From Ruminococcaceae bacterium UBA3753 (lineage in GTDB: Bacteria; Bacillota; Clostridia; Oscillospirales; Acutalibacteraceae), in the NCBI GenBank assembly GCA_002372375.1, contig DFGJ01000034.1, positions 1 to 46,783 of the forward strand: a stretch of DNA of 46,783 nt, given 5' to 3'. Under the pieces are notes generated by a model, which saw only the letters and a list, made by a program, of their open reading frames with translations, was not told the origin of the DNA and did no database searches. Every line of letters begins with the position of its first letter. Position 1 is the first letter of the stretch. The position numbers and the translations under genes were made by a program. Shown here in pieces: positions 27,041-36,320 of the stretch.

Positions 27041-27820
27041 ATGTCTGTAGTTTCGATGAAACAACTTTTAGAGTCTGGCGTTCATTTCGGGCACCAAACG
27101 CGTAGATGGAATCCGAAGATGGCTCCGTATATTTTTACTCAGCGAAATGGCATCTACATTATTGATTTGCAGAAAACAGTAAGGATGTTAGATGTTGCCT
27201 ATCGCTTTATTAGAGACATAACTTTGGAAGGAAAGTCTGTTCTTTTTGTTGGCACAAAGAAACAAGCTCAAGAATCCATTCGAAACGAAGCGGTTCGTTC
27301 AGGTTCTTTTTATGTCAATGCACGTTGGTTAGGTGGGATGTTGACTAACTTTAAGACTATACGCGGACGCGTTGGTCGACTTAGGCAGCTTCGAAAAATG
27401 CGTGAAGACGGAACGTTTGATCTTCTTCCAAAAAAAGAAGTTTTAAAATTGAGCCTGGAAATAGACAAGTTAGAGCGATATCTTGGCGGGGTCGAAGGTA
27501 TGGAAGAACTTCCAGGCGCTCTTTTTGTCGTTGATACAAGTAAAGAAAAGATTGCCATAGCTGAAGCAAAAAAGTTAAATATACCGGTTGTTGCGATCAT
27601 CGATACGAATTGTGATCCGGGCGATGCAACTTACCCTATTCCTGCAAATGATGACGCTATAAGGTCTGTGCGCTTGATATCTGGCGCTATGGCAACGGCG
27701 GTTATGGAGGCTAAAGAGGGTAGTACTCAAAGTGAAGAACAAACAGTCACTCTGGAAGGTCTGGGTGACGTTGTGGGTAACGAAGATATAAATGCAGAAA
27801 CAGAAACTGAGATCGTTTAG
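27041..27820 (+). CDS. rpsB: 30S ribosomal protein S2
   Basis: 259 residues, starting SVVSMKQLLESGVHFGHQTRRWNPKM, the diagnostic N-terminus. The GTKKQAQESI, WLGGMLTNFKTI and PVVAIIDTNCDPGDATYPIPANDDA segments are all conserved. The ATG at 27041 has AAGGAAGG 9 bases upstream; an in-frame extension back to 26954 is only leader. S2 binds late to the 30S head-body junction. It precedes tsf, the usual bacterial pairing, with a 286-base gap. Confidence 0.98.
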   Translation: MSVVSMKQLLESGVHFGHQTRRWNPKMAPYIFTQRNGIYIIDLQKTVRMLDVAYRFIRDITLEGKSVLFVGTKKQAQESIRNEAVRSGSFYVNARWLGGMLTNFKTIRGRVGRLRQLRKMREDGTFDLLPKKEVLKLSLEIDKLERYLGGVEGMEELPGALFVVDTSKEKIAIAEAKKLNIPVVAIIDTNCDPGDATYPIPANDDAIRSVRLISGAMATAVMEAKEGSTQSEEQTVTLEGLGDVVGNEDINAETETEIV

Positions 27821-28106
27821 TAAAAAAGCTTGTTTGTCTGATCTAGAATTTTGTTTGTACAATATATTTTTCTGAGTTTTTACTTCTTTGTGATTTGAAC
27901 TAGTTGTTTTGTCTCTATCGTTGTTTTTTTACGATTATTCAGATACCGTTTCACGGAGTTTGTTTTTGTTTATGGTGGAGTGGAAGAATTGTTGGGTCGT
28001 AGGATGTTGGCATTTGTGAATTGGCTTTGGAGTCGGTATTTTGTCGTTGAGTGTGGCTGATTTTGTGAGTCGCATCGGTTAATTTTTTCATTTGGTAGGT
28101 GTTTTT

Positions 28107-29015
28107 GTGAGTTTTTCGGCGGCAGATGTTAAGGCATTAAGGGAAAAAACAGGTTGCGGTATGATGGATTGCAAAAAGGCGCTAACTGAGACAAACGGCG
28201 ATATGTCAAAAGCGGTAGATTACCTAAGGGAAAGAGGGCTGGCTTCGGCTGCGAAAAAGGCCGGAAGAATAGCAGCTGAGGGTATAGCTTTTGCAAAGGT
28301 TAACGAGGATTCTTCGGTGGGCGCGATTGTTGAGGTCAACTCCGAAACCGATTTTGTTGCAAAAAATTCAGAGTTTCTGAGTTTTGTTGAGTTGTGTGTC
28401 GAGGCTGTCATTGAAAAAGGCCCTGCAAATTTAGAGGATCTGCTGCATTGCCAAGTGAACAATTCCTCTATCAGTGAACTTTTGACAGAGAAAATATCAA
28501 AAATAGGTGAAAATATAAAGATTAGACGATTCAAACGATATACCGGCTTTGTTGTTCCGTATGTCCACATGAATGGACGTATAGCGGTTATGGTTAATGC
28601 AGATGTTTCAGAAAATTTGAAGCATGACGTTTCTACCAAGGACGTGCTAAAGGATGTTGCTATGCAGATAGCTGCAATTAATCCGTCGTATCTAGACCGA
28701 GATTCTGTTCCTTCCGATGTTATTGATAAAGAGAAGTCCATACTTAAAGAGCAGGTTTTGTCTGAAGGGAAACCTGAAGCGATTGCTGAGAAAATTGTGG
28801 CTGGAAAATTAAGCAAATTCTATAAAGAAAATTGTTTGATCGAGCAGCCTTTTGTTAAAGATAGTAACATAACTGTTAAGCAGTTTTTAGAGAATAGAGA
28901 AAAAGATCTTGGTGGAACGATAAAAATTTTAGCTTTTGCAAGATATGAGAAAGGCGAAGGAATAGAGAAAAAGGAGACTAATTTTGCTGCGGAAGTGGCA
29001 AATATGGTAAAGTGA
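28107..29015 (+). CDS. tsf: Elongation factor Ts
   Basis: Guanine-nucleotide exchange factor for EF-Tu. 302 residues from a GTG start (GGTAGGTG 5 bases upstream); an upstream TTG in frame is less likely because the family begins near here. The UBA-like N-terminus SAADVKALREKTGCGMMDCKKALTETNGD is diagnostic, followed by VNSETDFVAKN and the core VAMQIAAINPSYLDRDSVP, ending in a typical ARYEKGEGIEKKETNFAAEV. Confidence 0.98.
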   Translation: MSFSAADVKALREKTGCGMMDCKKALTETNGDMSKAVDYLRERGLASAAKKAGRIAAEGIAFAKVNEDSSVGAIVEVNSETDFVAKNSEFLSFVELCVEAVIEKGPANLEDLLHCQVNNSSISELLTEKISKIGENIKIRRFKRYTGFVVPYVHMNGRIAVMVNADVSENLKHDVSTKDVLKDVAMQIAAINPSYLDRDSVPSDVIDKEKSILKEQVLSEGKPEAIAEKIVAGKLSKFYKENCLIEQPFVKDSNITVKQFLENREKDLGGTIKILAFARYEKGEGIEKKETNFAAEVANMVK

Positions 29016-29047
29016 AGTCTGCTTTGCTGGAAAAAAATTACGATTCT

Positions 29048-29076
29048 GGTGTGTTTTTTGCACCGCATTTTTGTTT
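29048..29076 (+). terminator. Possible terminator after tsf
   Basis: GGTGT/GCACC with a 7-base loop, then a T-rich run. The stem is short (5 bp), so support is weak. Confidence 0.35.
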
Positions 29077-29267
29077 TGTCTAGTAAACAGTATTTTGAGA
29101 TATAAAACTCTGTTATTTTTAGGAATATTGGACCATCTAAGCTCTCTCAGACTATTGTGGACTGTGTTCTTATTAATTTTTTTGTTTTATGACTTAAATA
29201 CCAAAAGGTTGGTTACCTTCAATCTGTTTTATGTTTATTCATCATAAAGTCATCGTTTAAATTATGG

Positions 29268-29785
29268 CAACTGGTGTGGAAACTACACATCAGTTATGTT
29301 GCAAAAGAAAGACTTCGTTTCTGTTCTTTATAAGACAGAGAATTTTGGCTATCTAAAAAAGGTTTGAGGAAATTTTTTAGGAAGCAGTCGCGCTGACTAT
29401 ATATATGCTAAAATATAAAACTTCGTGGCTTTGGCAAATTAGACTGTATGAGAAGATACTATGTCCATATAGCTATGCAAGGGATGTGGCAGTCTTTTGC
29501 TCAAAAATTGAGGAAAAGACCGGTACAATCAACTGATGTGGAGACTACACATCAACTATATCGCCAAAAAAGACTTCATTTATGTTCTTCATAATACAGA
29601 GAATTTTGGCTATCTAAAAAAGGTTTAAAGAAATTTTTTAAGAAGTAGTCGTGCTGACTCTATATAATCTGAAAATATAAAACTTTGTAGTTTTGGCAGA
29701 TTAGGCTTACCATGTCCCTATAGCCATGAATGGGATGTGGCAATCTTTTGCTCGAAAATTGAGTAAAAAACTGGTGCAATCATTA
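29268..29785 (+). repeat. Two tandem ~262-bp direct repeats
   Basis: Unit 1 (29268-29529) and unit 2 (29530 to about 29785) match along their length, for example acagagaattttggctatct, aaaaaggttt, atataaaactt and gggatgtggca. Neither has an open frame. The 29016-29267 stretch before them shows nothing else except the weak terminator. Confidence 0.85.
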
Positions 29786-29849
29786 GATTACGGACCGTAA
29801 TGGCAGGCGACATTGCAGATGCATAAAAAATAAATACTGTTAATACTTT

Positions 29850-30092
29850 GTAGAAGTTGCATATCACTATGATGCCCATATTCAGCATAAAATAGCAAAA
29901 GGCATAATCTATTCGAAATACAAAAAAGGCTATGGACTAAAGTCAAGTATGCTGTGATTCGCGGCAAAAAATGGAATTTCAGTACTTTATGACGACGCTG
30001 CTGCGATTGATAATTTCGAAATCAAACTTTTCTTTAAACACAACTTCACAGAAAAATACCAAACAAAGGAAGAAATATTTCTTGTGACGTGA
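29850..30092 (+). pseudogene. Possible relic of an FlhB-like C-terminal-domain protein
   Basis: One frame reads VEVAYHYDAHIQHKIAKGII and stops. A shifted frame continues FAAKNGISVLYDDAAAIDNF and ends EKYQTKEEIFLVT. The order resembles the small EscU/FlhB C-terminal domain proteins of Firmicutes ('AVALKYD..APkVvAKG', 'AkenGIPv', 'PeeLYkaVAeiL'). The match rests on pattern only. From 30093 to 30464 I see no further gene. Confidence 0.35.
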
Positions 30093-30464
30093 ATTCCCGT
30101 TTGTTGATTTATACTTTAATTAAGAATTCCTAGGCATTATATTTGCTCCAATAAATCTTAAACGCATTTGAGCAACACCCAAATAAATATACCGAAAAAA
30201 GTCATGCTCTTAAACTAAAGAATTAAACTGCTAGCTATGATTTTAACTTTTTGTTTTTTAGTATACCTATCTATTTTAAACTAGCTTGCCTGAGTTTAAC
30301 TTATTTCCTGCACTTTATTTAGGTTCCTATTGTTTCATTAATGTATACGATCATCTAAATTTTATTTTTGAAAGTTTTCATACTAAATAGCATTTTTCCT
30401 TTTTAACTAAAATAAAGAATCATTTTTGACTTTAAAATTACAAACCTTATACTAAAAAAATGTA

Positions 30465-30493
30465 TTGCTTTCTGTAGGAAGTCTTTATATAAT
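30465..30493 (+). promoter_or_regulatory. Promoter of the mraZ cluster
   Basis: TTGCTT, a 17-base spacer and a perfect TATAAT, 73 bases before mraZ. It is followed at once by the MraZ-type boxes. Confidence 0.65.
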
Positions 30494-30496
30494 TGC

Positions 30497-30516
30497 GGTG
30501 GTGAAAGGTGGGGAAA
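30497..30516 (+). promoter_or_regulatory. MraZ-type operator boxes
   Basis: GGTGGTGAAA and GGTGGGGAAA are adjacent 10-base direct repeats, giving TGGTG-N5-TGGGG. MraZ proteins are known to bind TGGG-type direct repeats at this spacing and repress their own cluster. Position just downstream of the -10 fits autorepression. Confidence 0.65.
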
Positions 30517-30566
30517 AGTAGAAGAGTTTTCCTAATTTTACTTTCTTTTCACAGTGAAGTGTGTAA

Positions 30567-30986
30567 ATGCTGATAGGCGAATTTGAACACAGCTTGGATG
30601 CTAAAGGTCGGGTTGCCATCCCGAATAAATTCAGGGAAGATCTTGGCGAAAGTTTCTTCTTAACGAAGGGCGTGGATTGTTGTCTTTTTGTTCTACCTGA
30701 GTCGGAGTGGAATCGACTTGAAGAAAAGCTAAGAGTCATGCCTATATCCAAAGCAAAGACACTTCAGAGATTTTTCTTCTCCGGAGCGGCAAAAGTCGAA
30801 ACGGACAAACAGGGAAGGATCTTAGTTCCCAGTAGCCTAAGGAGCTACGCGAACCTTGAAAAAGATGTAACATTTGTCGGAGTATCTAGCCGGGCAGAAA
30901 TTTGGAGTAGCACCGTTTGGAGTCAGCTGTCTTCGTCTATAACAAAAGAAGAAGTGGCGGCGGCAATGGATTCCTTGGGATTTTAG
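30567..30986 (+). CDS. mraZ: Transcriptional regulator MraZ
   Basis: 139 residues with two tandem AbrB-like swapped-hairpin domains. The first has LIGEFEHSLDAKGRVAIPNKFRE; the second has KVETDKQGRILVPSSLRSYA. Both carry the D-x-[KQ]-GR-[VI] signature. MraZ is a ring-forming DNA-binding protein that represses the division and wall gene cluster, which it heads here. The operator boxes lie 50-70 bases upstream. Confidence 0.96.
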   Translation: MLIGEFEHSLDAKGRVAIPNKFREDLGESFFLTKGVDCCLFVLPESEWNRLEEKLRVMPISKAKTLQRFFFSGAAKVETDKQGRILVPSSLRSYANLEKDVTFVGVSSRAEIWSSTVWSQLSSSITKEEVAAAMDSLGF

Positions 30987-31755
30987 GTGCTTTTCTTTAC
31001 TAGATAGCCTCAGGTAGTGTGCTGTTTATTTGTCGCATTATCTTTAGTTTTTGTTAAATATTTTCACTGCAATTGTTGTTTTTTTATAGGTCGTTTTCAT
31101 CTTTGTTTGCATAAATGTGCTTTTGGTTAAGTTGTTTAGAATAGTGTTTTTTACTTTGTTTGTACTCAACTCGCTCTAATTTTTCTGCGTATGTATATGT
31201 AGGAATTGTATGACGGGAATTCTTTGCTAGTGACTGTATTTATTATTTTGATTTATTCTTAACAAGGTTCTTGATAGCTATATTTCTTGTGTTTTTTATT
31301 CCGCTGATCTCAATGTTTGTAGTTCGGTCGCTGGACATTACTGGCAAGGTTTTTGTAGCGAAATTGCTGGTGTAAAGTGTGAGAAATTTGTTTTTGTTGA
31401 AAAGACACATAGCAACTACGGATTTTTACATAATGTCGTATCGTGGCTAATGTTGCAGGATATGAAAAACTACTTTTGAGTAGCCTCACTAATGTTGTAG
31501 AAATCGTACATGTTTTTTCAATGATTTAGACTATGTTAAAACAGTATGTGTCAGGCAAATTTGTGCCCCTTAAATATAAAATAGAGCTTTTGGTCTTGCT
31601 TTTGATTTTTTTAATCGCTCCATATCGAGGCATTTTTTCATTGTTCGCGGGTTGCATAAAAGCCCCGTCCAGTTTTTGCCCTTTTGAAATTTGGAGTGCA
31701 CCTAACCCAAATTGTTGTGCATAGCATTTTCTGCTTTTGAGGAAGTTAGATAGTT
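30987..31755. other. 770-bp gap between mraZ and rsmH
   Basis: These genes normally almost touch. The gap holds no convincing gene. A 63-codon frame at 31533-31724 (hydrophobic, ending Cys-rich) has no ribosome site and a biased composition. Confidence 0.5.
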
Positions 31756-32694
31756 TTGAAATTTTTTCACAAATCCGTTTTTTTAGAAAAAGCTGTAGAA
31801 CTTTTAAATATAAAACCATCCGGAGTTTATGTTGACGCCACGGCAGGCGGCGGAGGTCACTCTGAATCAATAGTGAAAAAACTGAGTGGAGCAGGTAAGT
31901 TAATATCTCTAGATCAAGATCCTGATGCAATAAAGTTTTTAAAAGCAAAGTTTAAAAGTTGTAAAAATCTGTTTGTGTTTGAAAAAAACTTTGTTAATAT
32001 AGATGAAGTGCTTGATGAACTCAAGGTAGATCTTGTTGATGGTTTCCTTTTTGATTTAGGAGTTTCGTCATATCAGTTAGATAATGTATCAAGAGGTTTT
32101 TCGTATAAAAAAGATGCAGCTTTAGACATGCGAATGAGTAAGAGCGGATTTAGCGCCAGGGATTTTGTCAACACTGCCTGCGAGAAAAAAATTTCACAAG
32201 TCATTAAAGAATTCGGCGAAGAAAAATATGCAGATAGCATAGCAAGAAACTTAGTTAAATCTCGGTCCGAAAAAAGCGTCGAGACAACGTTCGACCTTGT
32301 TGAAATTATAAAGCAATCGCTTCCTCAAAAAGTTTTAAAAAGTAAAGGTCATCCTGCAAAAAAAACTTTTCAAGCTATAAGAATATATGTTAATTCTGAA
32401 CTTAGTATTCTAGAAAAAACTCTTGGGTTAGCGTTTAAAAGACTGGCTCCGCACGGTCGGATAGTGGCTATAACGTTTCACTCCTTGGAAGATCGCATTG
32501 TAAAAAAGAAGTTTACTTCTTTTAGTAGCGGGTGTTGCTGCCCTCCGTACTTTCCTATTTGTACTTGTGGCAAAAAGCCTGAAGCTATCTTGCTAACCAA
32601 AAAGCCCTTAAAGCCGACGGAAAGAGAAATAGAAGAAAACCCTAGGTGTAAAAGTGCAAAATTGCGAGCATGTGAAAAAATTTTTTCTAAATAA
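31756..32694 (+). CDS. rsmH: 16S rRNA (cytosine(1402)-N4)-methyltransferase
   Basis: SAM-dependent methylation of C1402 in the ribosomal P site. 312 residues. The start is TTG with GAGGAAG upstream; the conserved F-H-K-S-V-x-L opening fixes it. The SAM-binding motif is DATAGGGGHS (27-36), followed by FDLGVSSYQLD and the PAKKTFQAIRIYVNSEL segment, then FHSLEDRIVK. A Cys-rich CCCPPYFPICTCGKKP stretch near the C-terminus is common in Firmicutes. Confidence 0.96.
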   Translation: MKFFHKSVFLEKAVELLNIKPSGVYVDATAGGGGHSESIVKKLSGAGKLISLDQDPDAIKFLKAKFKSCKNLFVFEKNFVNIDEVLDELKVDLVDGFLFDLGVSSYQLDNVSRGFSYKKDAALDMRMSKSGFSARDFVNTACEKKISQVIKEFGEEKYADSIARNLVKSRSEKSVETTFDLVEIIKQSLPQKVLKSKGHPAKKTFQAIRIYVNSELSILEKTLGLAFKRLAPHGRIVAITFHSLEDRIVKKKFTSFSSGCCCPPYFPICTCGKKPEAILLTKKPLKPTEREIEENPRCKSAKLRACEKIFSK

Positions 32695-33294
32695 TGAAGT
32701 CTTGCGAGGTTTTTATTTTTTAAACAAGTATTTTTTTAGATTTCGGCAATACAACATAACCATTCTAAAAATCTCTTCTAAGCTAATCTTTTGACATCAT
32801 CTAGAAGTTTCATATTTCCAGAAGTTTGTAACTAAAAGCTGATCGTCAAAAAACGTTTAAGGGTTTGTTATCAATATTTTTTAAGTGATATTTACATATA
32901 AAAATTTTTTTGAAGTTGACGATATATAAATCATGTACATAAAGAAGAGAGCTCTCAGACTGTAAAAATCCATTTCGTCTATAAGTAGCTTTTACAAGAT
33001 CTTTTTGTTCCAAACTTTAGGTGTGAAAAAATTTTCAATTTGACTATTATCGGAAAAGTTTATATAATTTTTGTACAATATAAAATTCTGAAAGTAAATG
33101 AAAGAATAATTTTTTTTAATCAGCGACTGCTATTTGGAATTTGCTGAATAAAGATTAAACGTAAATTAAAGAATTTGTTGAAAGTTTGGAAATTAATTTT
33201 TTCCTCGCTATTCAAAAAATGCATTTTGTTTTTATCGATCAAAGATACAGGGCGTTTAAGCTCTCAGAACTAAAAAATATAAGGAAGTGAAACT
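32695..33294. other. 600-bp gap between rsmH and ftsL-like gene
   Basis: A/T-rich; no gene, repeat or RNA was recognised. Confidence 0.45.
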
Positions 33295-33687
33295 ATGAAT
33301 TTTAAACAAAATAATACAGCGTATGATTTATCGCTTTTTGAAGAAGAAGCTAAAAAAAATAAAATATTATTGCTACCAAAAATTAGAGTTGTAGAAAAAC
33401 GAAGAAGGTTAAAGAAGGTATCGACAAGGGCGAAAGCTGTATCGTTTGGAATATTCTTTATTTCCTGCCTAAGCGCGACAATTTTTGCTCAGATACAATT
33501 GACAGAAACAATAGACCATATACAAATAAAAAAAGAAAAATTAAACGAAATAAAAAGCATCTGCACCCAAATGGAACTTAAACGAAATGCCGCCTTCTCT
33601 TCAAATAATATAGAGCAATATGCAGAAAAATCTGGAATGCACAGAAACGTCCCTTCGCAAGTGGAGTTCATCAATTTGAATAAATAA
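33295..33687 (+). CDS. ftsL: FtsL-like division protein
   Basis: 130 residues with a basic cytoplasmic N-terminus, one membrane helix at about 48-66 (SFGIFFISCLSATIFAQI) and a short helical outer region with IDHIQIKKEKLNEIKS, likely a coiled coil. Sequence identity in this family is low. The call rests on this topology and on its place between rsmH and the SpoVD-like PBP. AAGGAAG precedes the ATG. DivIC-like is the alternative. Confidence 0.7.
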   Translation: MNFKQNNTAYDLSLFEEEAKKNKILLLPKIRVVEKRRRLKKVSTRAKAVSFGIFFISCLSATIFAQIQLTETIDHIQIKKEKLNEIKSICTQMELKRNAAFSSNNIEQYAEKSGMHRNVPSQVEFINLNK

Positions 33688-33747
33688 ATCAAATTTTGAA
33701 TATTCATAAGAACGATGTTCTGTCCTTATTTATAACGGAGTGCGCAA

Positions 33748-35988
33748 ATGTCTAGAGGAACAAATGTAAGAATTTGGAGGCGTTCCCTCTTTGTTTTAGC
33801 GTCTTTGATATTTTTGGGTTTTGGAATTTGTTTTTTTAGGCTGTTTTATCTACAGATAATTAAAGGTAAATTCCTTCAGGAAATGGCGCTTTCGCAGCAA
33901 CTAAAAGATACTGTAATCAGTGCACAGAGGGGAACAATATATGACTGCAACATGAAACCTCTAGCAAAAAGTGCCACTGTTTGGACAGTTGTTTTGGAAC
34001 CGCTTTATCTAAAAAAAGATGCACAAAGAGAACTTGTAGCAGATGGACTTTGCACAATTCTGGGTGTTCCAAAAGAAGAAATTTTAAAAAAATCCAAACA
34101 AAAAAGCTATTATGTGATAGTCAAGAGAAAAATTGAAGCAGATGTAAAAGACAAAATATTGGAATTTAAAGGAAAAAATAAAATAAAATCCGGTATACGT
34201 CTAATAGAAGACTCTAAAAGATATTACCCTTACGGCGATTTTGCATCATCTTTGCTAGGATTTGTTGGAATGGATGGCCAGGGTTTGTATGGAATAGAGA
34301 ATTATTACAACAAATATCTGTCGGGAGAGAGCGGCAAAATAAAAACAGCAAAAAATGCTGTAGGTACCGATATGCCTTTCGATTTCGAAAAAATGATAGA
34401 AGCGAAAAATGGTAACAGTGTGGTTTTGACGATAGATGAGACAATTCAACATTTTCTGGAAAAGCATTTAAATGAAGGTATAAAAGATAACAAAGTTATT
34501 AATAGGGCAGCGGCAATTATGATGGACGTAAATGACGGAAAAATACTGGGTTTGGCAGTAAAAGGCGGTTTTGACTTAAATGATCCGTTTAAAATAGCCA
34601 ATGAATTAGAACGTAAGCAAGTAGAGAATATACAAGATAACGAAGAGCGAAAGAAAATAATTGCTCAGTTTAGAGAAAAACAGTGGAGAAATAAAGCTAT
34701 AAGCGACACATACTATCCCGGATCTGTATGGAAAATATTCACTTCATCGATGGCTCTAGAAGAGAATTTAATATCTGATTCTACTAGATTTAATTGTACT
34801 GGAAGTATAGTTCCATTTAAGGGAGCTAAAAGTATTCGCTGTCACAAGCACGGCGGGCACGGTTTGCAAGTTTTTGACAGAGCTTTTTGTAATTCGTGTA
34901 ATCCTGCTTTTATACAGATAGGTCAACTAGTAGGTGCAAAAAAATTTTATCAATATTACCAAAATTTTGGTTTTGCTGAAAAGACGGGAATCGATCTTCC
35001 AGGAGAAACTAGTGGAATTTTCTTCAGCGAAGATGGATCGATGGCACCCATGGATTTAACCGTAGCTTCATTCGGACAAAACTTTGGTGTAACCCCAATC
35101 CAAATGATAACTGCTGTAGCTGCCAGTGTAAACGGAGGGTATTTGCTAAAACCTTATGTAGTGCAAAAAGTTGTAAACGGGGATGGTAATATAGTTAAAT
35201 CAAACGAACGGTTTGTTAGAAGAAGAGTTATATCAGATAAAACCTCACAAAAAATTCGGAATTTATTAGAGCTAACAGTAAAAGAAGGTGGCGCAAAAAA
35301 TGCATACGTTTCTGGATATAAAGTTGGAGGAAAAACAGGAACAACAGAAAAGATAGGCCAAAGCAGAAGCGGACACATGGATTATATTTCATCTTGCTGT
35401 GCCGTTGCTCCATGCGACAATCCCAAAGTAGCACTACTGGTTTATTACGATACACCAACGGGACAATATCATTTCGGTTCACAGGTCGCTGCACCCACTG
35501 CCGGGAAGGTAATGGCGGATGTTCTACCATACTTAAGAATAGAGCAAAAATTTACAGATGATGAAAAGGTTAACTTACATGTAACTACACCATTTTTAGT
35601 GGGTTCGTCATTAACTGAGGCTGTTAATAAGCTAAAAAAACTAAATTTGGTTCCTGTTATTTATGGTGGTGGGGAATATATAGTGTCACAAAATCCCGCG
35701 ATGGGCACTGTCGTAATGAAAGGAGGTACGGTAGTTGTTTATACCGATAAAGATCAAAAAGAAAAAGCAGTAAAAGTTCCAAATTTCACTGGAAAAAGTC
35801 CATCTGTAGTTAACAAAGAAGCGGCTAACCTAAAGCTAAATTTGATAATTAAAGGCATAAATAGTGGTCAAGCAAGCAGTAGTTTTATTTCCATCAGCCA
35901 AAATATTCCGCCAGGTACATTAGTTAGTCAATGTAGCGTCGTGGAGGTGACTTTCACAAAAAACAAGGATTCTGCTGAACCGAACTAA
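33748..35988 (+). CDS. spoVD: SpoVD/PBP2b-type transpeptidase with PASTA domains
   Basis: Class B penicillin-binding protein that cross-links septal or spore-cortex peptidoglycan. 746 residues. One N-terminal membrane helix lies at about 13-37. The dimerisation domain contains RGTIYDCNMKPLA. The transpeptidase motifs are S326-V-W-K329, S383-C-N385 and K529-T-G. Two PASTA domains (about 605-670 and 675-742) follow. B. subtilis SpoVD has one PASTA domain, so the second is an extension, though such numbers vary. Next to a SpoVE/FtsW-type partner it could serve sporulation, vegetative division, or both. Confidence 0.92.
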   Translation: MSRGTNVRIWRRSLFVLASLIFLGFGICFFRLFYLQIIKGKFLQEMALSQQLKDTVISAQRGTIYDCNMKPLAKSATVWTVVLEPLYLKKDAQRELVADGLCTILGVPKEEILKKSKQKSYYVIVKRKIEADVKDKILEFKGKNKIKSGIRLIEDSKRYYPYGDFASSLLGFVGMDGQGLYGIENYYNKYLSGESGKIKTAKNAVGTDMPFDFEKMIEAKNGNSVVLTIDETIQHFLEKHLNEGIKDNKVINRAAAIMMDVNDGKILGLAVKGGFDLNDPFKIANELERKQVENIQDNEERKKIIAQFREKQWRNKAISDTYYPGSVWKIFTSSMALEENLISDSTRFNCTGSIVPFKGAKSIRCHKHGGHGLQVFDRAFCNSCNPAFIQIGQLVGAKKFYQYYQNFGFAEKTGIDLPGETSGIFFSEDGSMAPMDLTVASFGQNFGVTPIQMITAVAASVNGGYLLKPYVVQKVVNGDGNIVKSNERFVRRRVISDKTSQKIRNLLELTVKEGGAKNAYVSGYKVGGKTGTTEKIGQSRSGHMDYISSCCAVAPCDNPKVALLVYYDTPTGQYHFGSQVAAPTAGKVMADVLPYLRIEQKFTDDEKVNLHVTTPFLVGSSLTEAVNKLKKLNLVPVIYGGGEYIVSQNPAMGTVVMKGGTVVVYTDKDQKEKAVKVPNFTGKSPSVVNKEAANLKLNLIIKGINSGQASSSFISISQNIPPGTLVSQCSVVEVTFTKNKDSAEPN

Positions 35989-36320
35989 AATAACAGTTCT
36001 ACTCGAAGTTGATGAGAGAAATTGTAAACATAATTAATAGCAAGATATACAAAACAAAAATCACAGGACCGCCTGAAAAATTTTGAACCATAAAGTTTAA
36101 GTATCTTGGCATAATTTTGCTGAATTGCTAACAACCTGACTTATGTTTCGTTGAAAGTCTTATGATTAGGCGATAAAAAAATAATGTAAAGACCGAAAAT
36201 AAAAACTGATTCATAAACAGCACTCTACTAAAACTAATAATTTTTTGTTAAGCTTTTTTATTTAGTAAAATTAGTAAAATAAGTCACCAGAATCACTGTA
36301 TAGATTATTTTAAGGGGTAA
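35989..36320. other. 330-bp gap before mraY
   Basis: Normally murE and murF lie here. No trace of either was recognised. Only the AAGGGG ribosome site of mraY is evident. Confidence 0.5.

Noticed and set aside
31533..31724. 63-codon frame between mraZ and rsmH
   Set aside because: No ribosome site, no family resemblance, and the Cys-rich end comes from low-complexity codons.
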